Of a stretch of 64,000 nt of DNA, positions 15,648 through 24,038 are shown in pieces. This DNA comes from Paenarthrobacter sp. GOM3 (GTDB taxonomy: Bacteria; Actinomycetota; Actinomycetes; Actinomycetales; Micrococcaceae). Within the stretch, counting starts at the first letter, position 1. Every line of letters begins with the position of its first letter. The stretch spans positions 2,852,001-2,916,000 of the forward strand of contig NZ_CP136562.1 of the NCBI RefSeq assembly GCF_018215265.2, written 5' to 3'. The notes under the pieces are model-generated. The model was not told the DNA's origin. It saw nothing but the letters and a program-made list of their open reading frames with translations, and made no database searches. A program made the translations under genes and the position numbers.

Positions 15648-18600
15648 TGATCAAGCAGCTGAAGAACGACGACGGACCGGGTCGTCGCGCGCACAAGGTC
15701 ACCACTTTCTGGGCTGCGGCCGTCCTGGCCGTCGCGGGCATGACCGCAGTGGTTTCCAGCACACCGGCCCACGCAGACCAGCAACGTCAGGTCATTGGGA
15801 CCGGGCTGACGAAGTCTGCGGGTTCGGTGCTGGACCCGCTTGGCCATGTCTGGGTGTCGGACAGCGTTGCCGGCTTCTGCCGGATGTCCGAACCTGCGAA
15901 CGGGCAGCCGGGCGCCATCGAGAAGGACACGTGCCTGGGCGGCAGCTCGCAGGGCACCGGCCCGAAGGTTCCTGGCGTAGCGGTGGTCCTTGATCCGACA
16001 CCTGCGTCCGTCGGCAGCGGGGATGAGACCGCTTTCATCCCCGACTCGGCTCAGGGTAGTTCCCACTTGGTACGCGCCGTTTGGGATCCGCCGTCGGACC
16101 TTTTCGAGTACAGCAGCACCCTGTCCATCCTCGATGGCGACGTGCGGCCCAACGCTGTGAGCGATGGCCCCGACGGCAACATCTACCTCTCATTTGCGAA
16201 TGCACGCTCGATCATCAAGATCGTCGATCCCACCATCATGCACCCCAGCATCGAGACCATCGCATCCGTGACCACGAAGGCCCTGGGCTTGGTGGCAGCA
16301 GGCTGGGACAGCAATGGGCATGTCAGCGTCTACGTCCTGGAAACCACCGGGATGAAAGCCTTCTCGGCCCCCGACGATGGGGACATGACGAACTATGTGC
16401 CGCTGGCTTCCTACAACGTGGGTGTTGCCTCGTCCATCCATTACGACTACGACACCAACGTCATCTACACCGGTACCGGAATAGCGGCCACGGCTGCTGA
16501 CGCCGGCAAGGACAAGGTGTCGAAACTCAACCTGACCACCGGCGTCGTCGACAATTCGTGGGCCTTGGGGTTCAGCAAAATCGGCGGACTCGGGATGCGG
16601 GGCGGCCAGCTCCTGGTCATGGATGATCCTGGTCAGTTGAACGCCACACCGGCCACCGGCCAGGGACGCCTCAGTATCCTTGGCGGAGTCACGGCCAAGA
16701 TCACTTCCGGGCCCACCCAGGCGAACGGAACACAGGCACCCAACCCTGACTTCACGAACGACACCACACCAACATTTGGAGTGGGTTCCGATCCCGCCGG
16801 CAGCGCCTTGGAATGCTCCATGGGCGGAGCCTGGACGGACTGCACCAGCCGTACGTACACCGCGGCAGCCCTGCCTAACGGATCGCAGACCTTCTCTGTC
16901 CGGCCTGCCCCCGGAGGGGTCCCGGTGTCACGTACTTTCAAGGTGGACACGGTCGCCCCGACTGCTCCGGTCTTCACCGCGCCAAACAACGGGCAAGTGG
17001 TCAATGGCAAACCTGTATTGGGAGCAACTTTCGAGGCGGGCACAACCCTTGCCTGCTCGGTCGACTCAACGGCCGATGTTGCCTTCAAGACCTGTGTACC
17101 CGGCGACACCTTCAGCCTGACGACTGCGGGCGCGCATACCTTGCGGATCCGCAGCACAGACTCCGCGGGTAACGTCAGCTCCGCAACGTCCATCGATGTC
17201 ACCGCGGACCTGACGGCACCACAAGTCGCCATCACGGCTCCGGCAAGTGGTGCCACCGTAGGAGCAGGGTACCAATTCCTGTTCGCTTCGAACTCCACGG
17301 ACGTTGCAGGATTCCGCTGCCGTCTGGGCACCAACGCCTTTACGGAGTGCACTTCGCCCAAGGTCTACGCCGATATGGCCAATGGCGCCACCCGGTTCGA
17401 GGTTGAAGCCAGGGATGCCGCTGGCAATACGACAGTTGCCGGCGTCAACTTCACGGTCCTCATCGCCGATACCACTCCACCCACAGTTTCGGCCGATCCT
17501 GTAGGCGGAACCTATGGTCCGGGCACAAAGATTACGTTGACGGCCAACGAAGCGGGCGCCAAGATCTACTACACGGAAAATGGCACCACCCCGACAACAG
17601 CCAGCACCCTTTATGCAGGTCCGATTGCGATGGGCAGCAAGACGGTCAAATACATCGCCGTTGACACAGCCAACAATGCCTCCGCACCGCAGTCAGAGAC
17701 ATATGTACTGGACAGCACTGCTCCTGTTGTCACTGCCAGTCCTTTGGGCGGAAACATTTCGCTGGGCCAGAAGATCACGTTGACCACCGAAACCGGGGCC
17801 AAGATCTACTACTCAACGGACAACTCCACCCCGACCGTTTCAAGCCCAAGCGGCATCACGACTGTCACCATAACCCCGACCGCAACGACAACAGTGAAGT
17901 ACTTCGCAGTTGACGCAGCAGGCAACCAGTCTGCCGTAGCGTCGCAGACCTACACGGTCCCTGCAGCACCGGCCAACACCTGGAAGGACTTCAACGCGGA
18001 CAGCAAGAATGACGTTCTTGCCAGGGACAGCGCCGGCACGCTGTGGCTTTACCCCGGTAACGGAACGGGTGGCTGGTTGACACGGGTCAACACCGGCACC
18101 GGCTGGAACAACTACAACCTGGTAGTTCCAACCCGTGACTTCAACGGCGACGGGCGCAGCGACGTCCTGGCCCGAGACTCCGCGGGTCAGCTCTGGCTCT
18201 TCAAAGGCAACGGCCTGGGTGGTTGGCAGCCCGCCGTTGCGATTGGCTCCGGCTGGACCGGGATGACATCGATTGTGGCCCCTGGCGATTTCAGCGGCGA
18301 CGGAAAATCCGATGTCCTCGCCAGGGATGCGTCAGGCATTCTGTGGCTCTACAAGGGCGATGGCCTGGGTCAGTTCAGCTCCGGCCGGACCCAAGTGGGT
18401 GCAGGTTGGAACGCCATGAACGCGATCTTCAGCACGGGAGATTTCAACGGAGACGCGAAGACCGACATTCTGGCCCGCGACACCGGGGGCGCCCTGTGGC
18501 TCTACCCGGGCAATGGCTCCGCCGGCTGGGGAACCCGTTCGCAAATCGGCAGCGGCTGGGGTGGCATGACTGCACTCCTTGGCCCCGGCGACTTCAACGG

Positions 18601-18733
18601 GAACGGCAAGGCGGACGTCATGGCCCGCGATGCCAGCGGCAACCTTTGGCTCTATCCCGGCAATGGCAGTGGAGGCTGGCTTGCATGGGGCCAGATAGGC
18701 ACAGGATGGCAGGGCTTCACTTCCCTCCCATAA
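15647..18733 (+). CDS. Large secreted multidomain protein: propeller, Ig-like, chitobiase C-terminal-like and FG-GAP repeats
   Basis: The ATG at 15647 shares one base with the previous stop and follows a GAAGGAAG site; the product has 1028 residues. Residues 1-43 form a signal peptide ending AHA. Residues 50-345 look like an NHL/SMP-30-type beta-propeller (DGPDGNIYLSFANARSIIKI). Residues 350-605 hold Ig-like modules with DTVAPTAPVF and DLTAPQVAIT boundaries. Residues 608-775 contain two modules of the chitobiase/beta-hexosaminidase C-terminal type, with GAKIYYTENGTTPTT and GAKIYYSTDNSTPTV. Residues 778-1028 are FG-GAP repeats with DFNGDGRSDVLARDSAGQLW. No catalytic domain was recognised; it looks like a binding or scaffold protein acting with the upstream lipoprotein. 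Confidence 0.82.
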   Translation: MIKQLKNDDGPGRRAHKVTTFWAAAVLAVAGMTAVVSSTPAHADQQRQVIGTGLTKSAGSVLDPLGHVWVSDSVAGFCRMSEPANGQPGAIEKDTCLGGSSQGTGPKVPGVAVVLDPTPASVGSGDETAFIPDSAQGSSHLVRAVWDPPSDLFEYSSTLSILDGDVRPNAVSDGPDGNIYLSFANARSIIKIVDPTIMHPSIETIASVTTKALGLVAAGWDSNGHVSVYVLETTGMKAFSAPDDGDMTNYVPLASYNVGVASSIHYDYDTNVIYTGTGIAATAADAGKDKVSKLNLTTGVVDNSWALGFSKIGGLGMRGGQLLVMDDPGQLNATPATGQGRLSILGGVTAKITSGPTQANGTQAPNPDFTNDTTPTFGVGSDPAGSALECSMGGAWTDCTSRTYTAAALPNGSQTFSVRPAPGGVPVSRTFKVDTVAPTAPVFTAPNNGQVVNGKPVLGATFEAGTTLACSVDSTADVAFKTCVPGDTFSLTTAGAHTLRIRSTDSAGNVSSATSIDVTADLTAPQVAITAPASGATVGAGYQFLFASNSTDVAGFRCRLGTNAFTECTSPKVYADMANGATRFEVEARDAAGNTTVAGVNFTVLIADTTPPTVSADPVGGTYGPGTKITLTANEAGAKIYYTENGTTPTTASTLYAGPIAMGSKTVKYIAVDTANNASAPQSETYVLDSTAPVVTASPLGGNISLGQKITLTTETGAKIYYSTDNSTPTVSSPSGITTVTITPTATTTVKYFAVDAAGNQSAVASQTYTVPAAPANTWKDFNADSKNDVLARDSAGTLWLYPGNGTGGWLTRVNTGTGWNNYNLVVPTRDFNGDGRSDVLARDSAGQLWLFKGNGLGGWQPAVAIGSGWTGMTSIVAPGDFSGDGKSDVLARDASGILWLYKGDGLGQFSSGRTQVGAGWNAMNAIFSTGDFNGDAKTDILARDTGGALWLYPGNGSAGWGTRSQIGSGWGGMTALLGPGDFNGNGKADVMARDASGNLWLYPGNGSGGWLAWGQIGTGWQGFTSLP

Positions 18734-18762
18734 AACCGAAACAGGGGTAGCTTGCCCTTTGG

Positions 18763-18800
18763 AAGGGTGCACCGGAGAATATCCGGTGCACCCTTTTGGT
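18763..18800 (+). terminator. Rho-independent terminator after the FG-GAP protein
   Basis: A perfect stem AAGGGTGCACCGG/CCGGTGCACCCTT with a 7-base loop, followed by TTGGTTT, closes the accessory surface-protein block. Confidence 0.85.
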
Positions 18801-18901
18801 TTGCGCAGTTGCTGTTCCCGTGTCCCGAATGCCCCGAAAGTGGCGTCTGGTCCACGGAAGCCATTCTGCGATGAACTAGACTGAGGGTTTGCAAGGACCT
18901 C

Positions 18902-19726
18902 GTGACGCCAGCGTTGCGGGCTGCGGCTGGCGTACAAGAAACTCGTCGGCACGAACTACCGAGGAGAGTCTTGACTTTCGACCAGGCAGGCCAACCGGAC
19001 CTCTCCGTTGTGATCCCGGTCTACAACGGAGAACGGATATTGGCGGCAACAATGGCCCGTCTCACCGGCTACTTGACCAGTGGCACCTCCGAGATCATCA
19101 TCGTGGAAAACGGATCCACTGACAAAACACTTGAGGTTGCACGTCAGCACGCAGTTGACACTCCCAACGTGACTTTCCACGTGCTCCAAAGCCAGAAGGG
19201 CATGGGTAACGCCCTCAGAACCGGCATCGAAGCCAGTTCTGGTCGCAGGGTGCTCCTCACTGCCGACGACCTCCCCTTCGGAACCGACGACCTCGACGAA
19301 GACAAGAAGCTGGACCCGAAGCCCCATATCGTCATTGGCTCCAAGGCGCACAAGGACTCCAACATCCAGCGCAGCCCGTTGCGGGGACTCACCACCTTCG
19401 GTTTCAAGACTCTGCGCCAGATCATCCTTGCGTCCAGGGTTGGCGATTCGCAGGGAACGTTGATTGTCGACGGCGACTGGTTGCGGAGCATGGTTGAGCG
19501 CTTCGACGATCCCGGATTCCTTTTCAGCACGCAGGTTGTCTACGCTGCGGAAAAGCAGGGATACTCGATCGTCGAGGTGCCCGTCACCTTGGCGCCCGAC
19601 GACGATCCCGGCGAAACCACCATCCGGACTGCCGACGTCGTTAAGATGTTCAAGGGATTGCTGGCCATGCGCCGGCGTCGTCGAGAATTTGCAGCGGCAC
19701 CGAGCACAGGAACCCACGCCTCATGA
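18902..19726 (+). CDS. GT2 family glycosyltransferase (polyprenyl-phosphate sugar synthase-like)
   Basis: A GT-A fold transferase with DLSVVIPVYNGERIL near the N-terminus, the nucleotide-binding acids ENGSTDKTLEVA, and TADDLPFGTDDL where the DxD-type metal site is expected. The order of motifs resembles dolichyl/polyprenyl-phosphate glucose or mannose synthases, which make a lipid-linked sugar on the cytoplasmic face. No membrane helices were seen. The GTG at 18902 gives 274 residues. A TTG at 18971, four bases after GAGGAG, is an equally good start and removes 23 unconserved-looking residues. It overlaps the next gene by four bases, so the product may feed that flippase-like protein. Confidence 0.8.
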   Translation: MTPALRAAAGVQETRRHELPRRVLTFDQAGQPDLSVVIPVYNGERILAATMARLTGYLTSGTSEIIIVENGSTDKTLEVARQHAVDTPNVTFHVLQSQKGMGNALRTGIEASSGRRVLLTADDLPFGTDDLDEDKKLDPKPHIVIGSKAHKDSNIQRSPLRGLTTFGFKTLRQIILASRVGDSQGTLIVDGDWLRSMVERFDDPGFLFSTQVVYAAEKQGYSIVEVPVTLAPDDDPGETTIRTADVVKMFKGLLAMRRRRREFAAAPSTGTHAS

Positions 19727-20751
19727 CAGGGTCAATTGCGGAGACACCCTCAAACGATAACGACCTGAACCAGGACCAACCTCCGGCGAAGAGCACCAAA
19801 TCCAAACTGGTCGACTTCGCCAGGCGGGCCCTGGTTGTCCTCGTGTTCGCGGCGGCCGTCTACTTCATCGCCACACAATGGCCGCAGGTGCAGGCCACCG
19901 TTTTCGCGTTGCAGTGGTGGCAGATCCTCCTCTCGCTCCTTGCCCTCATACCGGGCGTCCTGCTCGGAATGTATATGTGGCGGGTGGTGATGAGCAGCCT
20001 GCTGAAGTCCGTGGACGTCGAACCCCCGGGACTGGTCCTCAACCAGATCTACCTGGTGGGGCAAATCGGCAAGTACCTTCCGGGATCCGTCTGGGCCTTC
20101 GTCCTGCAGATGGAGTTGGGCCGCAAAAACGGCATCGCCCGTGCCCAGGTCTTCGTGGCCTCCCTGGTCAGCACCGGAATCACCATTGGTGCAGCCCTGG
20201 TAGTGGGCGCATCGTCACTTCCAATCCTTGTGCAGCGGGAACCGAACTTGCAGTGGCTGTATGTGATCCTCCCGGTGGTCATCCTGGCCATGAACCCCAA
20301 CGTTGTGACCTTCCTGGTCAACACCGTCCTCAAGGTCTTCCGGCGCCCGCCGCTCCCCGAGCGGATCCAGGCCAACACCATGGTGAAGGCCTTCATCCTG
20401 GGTGTGCTCATGTACCTCTGCTTCGGTCTTCATCTGTGGATCCTGGTGGGGCACGAGGCCACGTTGGACCTTGCCACGTTCCTTGTACTCACAGGCGCTT
20501 TGGCCCTGGGCATGACACTCGGGGTGCTCGCCTTCCTGCTTCCAGCAGGTGTTGGGGCCAGGGAAGCAATCCTCATCCTGGCGCTGGCCGGAATGATGGG
20601 TGCGGGCGCGGCTACGGCCATCGCTGCCCTGTCCCGGATCATGTTCACGGTAGCCGACCTGCTGTGTGTGGGCATCGCCTACATCCATTTCCGCTGGCGG
20701 CACCCGTCCCTTGCCAAGGCCACTCCCGAAAAAGCAGACGAAGCCAATTAG
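19723..20751 (+). CDS. Flippase-like integral membrane protein (LPG synthase TM / UPF0104 family)
   Basis: A 342-residue protein with about eight hydrophobic helices. It carries the family features NQIYLVGQIGKYLPGSVWAF and LAFLLPAGVGAREAIL, typical of the lysylphosphatidylglycerol synthase transmembrane region (PF03706). The short basic N-terminus is cytoplasmic. There is no C-terminal aminoacyl transferase domain, so it is not a full MprF. Members of this family beside GT2 genes are often proposed to flip lipid-linked sugars. Its ATG overlaps the glycosyltransferase stop (ATGA). Confidence 0.8.
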   Translation: MTGSIAETPSNDNDLNQDQPPAKSTKSKLVDFARRALVVLVFAAAVYFIATQWPQVQATVFALQWWQILLSLLALIPGVLLGMYMWRVVMSSLLKSVDVEPPGLVLNQIYLVGQIGKYLPGSVWAFVLQMELGRKNGIARAQVFVASLVSTGITIGAALVVGASSLPILVQREPNLQWLYVILPVVILAMNPNVVTFLVNTVLKVFRRPPLPERIQANTMVKAFILGVLMYLCFGLHLWILVGHEATLDLATFLVLTGALALGMTLGVLAFLLPAGVGAREAILILALAGMMGAGAATAIAALSRIMFTVADLLCVGIAYIHFRWRHPSLAKATPEKADEAN

Positions 20752-20797
20752 CGGATAGTTTCCCGGCAGGCAACCAGCCCTAAAGGACGCAAGCACT

Positions 20798-20820
20798 GCT
20801 GACCGCCCAGGGCAGTCAGC
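20798..20820 (+). other. Hairpin in the leader of the YfhO-like gene
   Basis: GCTGAC (20798-20803) pairs with GTCAGC (20815-20820) around an inner GCC/GGC stem, inside the 111-base gap before the YfhO-like gene. It has no T tract directly after it. It may be a weak terminator, an attenuator or part of a structured leader. Confidence 0.3.
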
Positions 20821-20862
20821 CATCTTTCATACATATGCCGTGCTAAGGAGCAAGGTACCACC

Positions 20863-23106
20863 ATGACCGCAGGAACCTCGGGGGCAACTGCCCAGCGCCA
20901 ACCGCGAGCCAGCCGGCGCTACTTTATGCAGCACGATTGGCATTGGGGCATAGTCACCGCCGCGATAGCAGCCGTTGCCTCCATCATTCCCAGGCTCTTC
21001 AATCCCACGTTCTACTACTGGGATGACATGATGCAGTCCTTCCTCCCCCTGTGGCGTCACATGGGCGAGGAAATCCGCTCCGGCCGTTTTCCCTTGATGG
21101 AACCCGGTGGCTGGGTGGGCGGCAACATCGTGGCTGAGGTCGGCTACGGCATCTTCAACCCGGTGAACATCGTCAACTCGGTCATCGTTTCGAACTTCGA
21201 AAACCTGTCCCTGGCGAGTTATTTCATCATCATCCAGTTCATCGCGCTGCTGGCTTTTGGCACTTACATGCTTGCCCGCGACTACGGCTCCAACCGGCCC
21301 TTGGCCTTGGCCGCCGGCGTTGCGATCCCTTTCAGCGGATTCACGCTCTTTTACGAGGCCGCCCGCTGGCCCGGAGGCCTGATGGCGTTCGCATGGATCA
21401 CCGTGTTCTGGTGGTCGGTGCGCCGCTACGCCCGCCGCAACACCTCACCGTTCCTGCCGTTCCTCCTGGGCTTCCTCACTATGACGGCGGGTAACCCCTA
21501 CGGCGCCATCGGCGTCATCCTGGTCCTCGGTGCTGTAGCCGTCGAGCTGATGCTGATGCGCCACTGGCGCAGGCTCATCCCTATCGTCATCGTGGGTGCC
21601 CTGGTGGGGCTGACAGCGGTCTTGGTCTACTTCCCGCTCCCCTTGAGCTCCGCCGTGACGGTACGGCAGCAGAACGAAATCCTGAACGACCTTTTCCTGT
21701 CACCGGACATGTCGTCGCTGCTGACCATGAGCACGTCGTCCATGACACCCCGGATCAACAATTTCTGGGCTCCCATCGACAACGTCCCGTCCAGCTACCT
21801 GGCTTGGTTCGTGCTCCCGCTGCTTCCATGGCTTGATTTCCGGAGCTTCCGCGGCCGTTCACGTCAGATATTCAGCATCTACGTCATCACCGGGATCTAC
21901 TTCCTCCTGACCTTCGCGCCCTCGCAGGTCCTGGTCTTCCGCTGGCCCATCCGCCTGATCGAATACGTCTACCTCGGTGTCATCGTCCTGGTTGCAGTGG
22001 TCGCCTCAGCCGGCCTGAAGACCACAGCATGGAAGAAACGGCTGTTCATCACCGTGGCGATCCTCGCTTTCGGTACGTACCGGGCGTGGTCCATGGTTCC
22101 GGGTGGGGGCAAATGGCAGATCTTCACCCTGGCAGTGACACTCGGCCTTGTTTGCCTGGCCATCTTTGGCTGGCGACGCTTCGGATACAGGGGCTTGGCG
22201 GCAGTACTTGTCATCGGAACCATCGCCACGCTTGGAATGCAGTCCAGGCAGTTCATCCCCAACAACGCCGTAGCGGGAATCGGCTCGCCGGTTGATGCAG
22301 AAACCCTGCGGGACGCAACCAGCGACTACAAGGCCAACACCATCCAGATTTTCAACACCATGAAGATTACTGGAAAGGAATTCACCGGGGGCGAGTTGCT
22401 TTACGGCAACCAGATCCTCAACGCTGACGTCAACAACAGCATGGGCCGCTACAGCGGAATCAGCTTTACCACGTACGTCAACGCCCTCTGCATGAACTAC
22501 CGCGGCGAGACGTGCCCGCTCGCATACACAGAGCTGTTCAAACCAGCCTCTGAAAAGATCGACGCTACACTTGCCGACGTCCTGCAAGTCGAAACGGTCG
22601 CAGTGCAGAAGACCCTCATAGCCCCCGATCAGCTAAAGGTGGCACCGGGATGGTCCATCGTTTCTTCTGACGACTCCCGGACCATCCTCCGGCGGGACAA
22701 CCCACTCCCCTACCCCGGGACCGTCTCCTGGGCGTCTGAGGGCGTAACCGTTCAGGACTCCGTCCGGAACGGTACTGATGAAAAGGTCACTTTGTCCGGC
22801 ACCGGCAGCGCGGGGCAACTCACGCTCGCCCGGCTCGCGTGGCCCGGCTATACAGTCAAGGTTGACGGACAGCAGCAGACCCTGACACAAGGTCCCGCCG
22901 GCGTCATACTCGTCGACGTTCCGGCCGGTGCCAAGTCAGTAGACATCACGTTCACGACGCCGGGACTCACCGTGGGACTCGCCGCGCAAGCAGTTGCGTG
23001 GTTCGGGATTCTGCTGTTTACCGTTTTCCACTATGTTCGCCGACGCAGGAACACCAGGACGGCGGTTACCAACTCGCTGGAACCAGCACAGAAGGTCACC
23101 GTCTAG
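20863..23106 (+). CDS. YfhO-like polytopic membrane protein (probable GT-C glycosyltransferase)
   Basis: A 747-residue protein with around 12 hydrophobic helices through residue 480. An extracytoplasmic beta-rich domain of about 200 residues follows, then one final helix near 705-725 and a basic tail. The first loop contains the acidic pair in FYYWDDMMQSFLPLW, in the position of the catalytic acid of GT-C enzymes that use polyprenyl-phosphate sugars. YfhO family members glycosylate teichoic acids in Firmicutes. Together with the upstream GT2 and flippase-like genes this suggests a three-part glycosylation system. The acceptor is unknown. Confidence 0.78.
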   Translation: MTAGTSGATAQRQPRASRRYFMQHDWHWGIVTAAIAAVASIIPRLFNPTFYYWDDMMQSFLPLWRHMGEEIRSGRFPLMEPGGWVGGNIVAEVGYGIFNPVNIVNSVIVSNFENLSLASYFIIIQFIALLAFGTYMLARDYGSNRPLALAAGVAIPFSGFTLFYEAARWPGGLMAFAWITVFWWSVRRYARRNTSPFLPFLLGFLTMTAGNPYGAIGVILVLGAVAVELMLMRHWRRLIPIVIVGALVGLTAVLVYFPLPLSSAVTVRQQNEILNDLFLSPDMSSLLTMSTSSMTPRINNFWAPIDNVPSSYLAWFVLPLLPWLDFRSFRGRSRQIFSIYVITGIYFLLTFAPSQVLVFRWPIRLIEYVYLGVIVLVAVVASAGLKTTAWKKRLFITVAILAFGTYRAWSMVPGGGKWQIFTLAVTLGLVCLAIFGWRRFGYRGLAAVLVIGTIATLGMQSRQFIPNNAVAGIGSPVDAETLRDATSDYKANTIQIFNTMKITGKEFTGGELLYGNQILNADVNNSMGRYSGISFTTYVNALCMNYRGETCPLAYTELFKPASEKIDATLADVLQVETVAVQKTLIAPDQLKVAPGWSIVSSDDSRTILRRDNPLPYPGTVSWASEGVTVQDSVRNGTDEKVTLSGTGSAGQLTLARLAWPGYTVKVDGQQQTLTQGPAGVILVDVPAGAKSVDITFTTPGLTVGLAAQAVAWFGILLFTVFHYVRRRRNTRTAVTNSLEPAQKVTV

Positions 23107-23135
23107 CAGCCCAAGGCCGACTGTTCAGCCACGCC

Positions 23136-23176
23136 AAGGAGCGTCCGTCCCTCTCATGGGACGGACGCTCCTTTTG
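23136..23176 (+). terminator. Rho-independent terminator after the YfhO-like gene
   Basis: A 14-bp perfect stem, GGAGCGTCCGTCCC with GGGACGGACGCTCC, has a 6-base loop and is followed by TTTTGCTT. Confidence 0.9.
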
Positions 23177-23224
23177 CTTACGGGGACAGAGACTTACGCC
23201 CTGCGCGTGCCAACTTACGGGGAC
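23177..23224. repeat. Short direct repeat CTTACGGGGAC in an intergenic gap
   Basis: CTTACGGGGAC occurs at 23177-23187 and again at 23214-23224, with a further CTTACG at 23193. The stretch lies between two convergent terminators and encodes nothing recognisable. It could be a remnant of a dispersed repeat. Confidence 0.5.
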
Positions 23225-23230
23225 GCAAAG

Positions 23231-23266
23231 AAGGCCACCCCATCTCCGTGGAGATGCGATGGCCTT
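23231..23266 (-). terminator. Hairpin terminator of the galactofuran/ABC operon
   Basis: AAGGCCA pairs with TGGCCTT and, internally, CATCTC with GAGATG, making a long interrupted stem. It is followed on the minus strand by CTTTG. It lies about 45 bases past the ABC ATPase stop. Confidence 0.55.
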
Positions 23267-23309
23267 CCTAGGCAATTAGCCGAACACCAGCTAAATGAAA
23301 TGCGTTACC

Positions 23310-24038
23310 TCAGCGGTCGCGCAGCCAGTCTACGGCTTCTTGGGCGGGACCTTCGAACTGCACGGTTCCGTCCGAAAGGACCACTCCCCGATCGCAAATC
23401 CGGGCGATCATATCCAGGTCGTGGCTCACCACAACCAGGGTCCGGCCCTCATCGGAGAGCTGCTTGATCTTGGCCAGGCACTTCTTCTGGAAGGGTTCGT
23501 CACCCACCGCCAGGATCTCGTCCACGAGGAAGATGTCAGGTTGGGTATGAACGGCCACAGCGAAGGCCAGACGAAGGAACATGCCCGACGAATAGAACTT
23601 CACTTCGGTGTCGATGAACTGCTCAATCTCGGAGAAGGCCACGATGTCATCGAACTTTTCGTTGATCTCCTGCTCCGTCATTCCGAGGATCGCAGCGTTG
23701 AGATAAACATTTTCGCGTCCGGACAGGTCCGGGTGGAAGCCCGCACCGACCTCGATGAGGCCCGCAACCCGGCCCTTTGTACGGACCGTTCCCTTATCGG
23801 GAAGGATAACGCCCGAGATGAGTTTCAACAGCGTGGACTTGCCTGAACCGTTGAAGCCCAGCAGAGCGACGGTCTCCCCCGGCTGAATTTCGAAACTGAC
23901 GTCGTGCAGGGCATCGAACTTCCTGGTCAGGTCCCCCTTGCGGCCTTTCACGAGCCAAACAAGGGTCTCTTTCAGCGAGTGGGAGTGCCGAAGGTTGAAG
24001 GTCTTCTTCAACCCCTTGACGATTACTGCGGCGCCCAT
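23310..24038 (-). CDS. Polysaccharide ABC exporter, ATP-binding subunit (Wzt/RfbE-like)
   Basis: A 242-residue ABC ATPase with Walker A GFNGSGKST, Walker B IFLVDEI and the family stretch LKLISGVILPDKG. It resembles ATPases that export teichoic acids, O-antigens and, in mycobacteria, galactan (Rv3781). It stops right after the nucleotide-binding domain and so lacks the C-terminal carbohydrate-binding domain of Wzt proteins that recognise a capped chain end. It starts immediately after the permease gene. It is part of the glf-glfT2 operon, so the cargo is probably a lipid-linked galactofuran. Confidence 0.88.
   Translation of the reverse strand: MGAAVIVKGLKKTFNLRHSHSLKETLVWLVKGRKGDLTRKFDALHDVSFEIQPGETVALLGFNGSGKSTLLKLISGVILPDKGTVRTKGRVAGLIEVGAGFHPDLSGRENVYLNAAILGMTEQEINEKFDDIVAFSEIEQFIDTEVKFYSSGMFLRLAFAVAVHTQPDIFLVDEILAVGDEPFQKKCLAKIKQLSDEGRTLVVVSHDLDMIARICDRGVVLSDGTVQFEGPAQEAVDWLRDR

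Noticed and set aside
20752..20862. c-di-GMP (GEMM-I) riboswitch annotation
   Set aside because: Only the ACGCAAGC-like part is reminiscent; the conserved 3' closing strand is missing, so it is kept as a weak observation and not called as a riboswitch.
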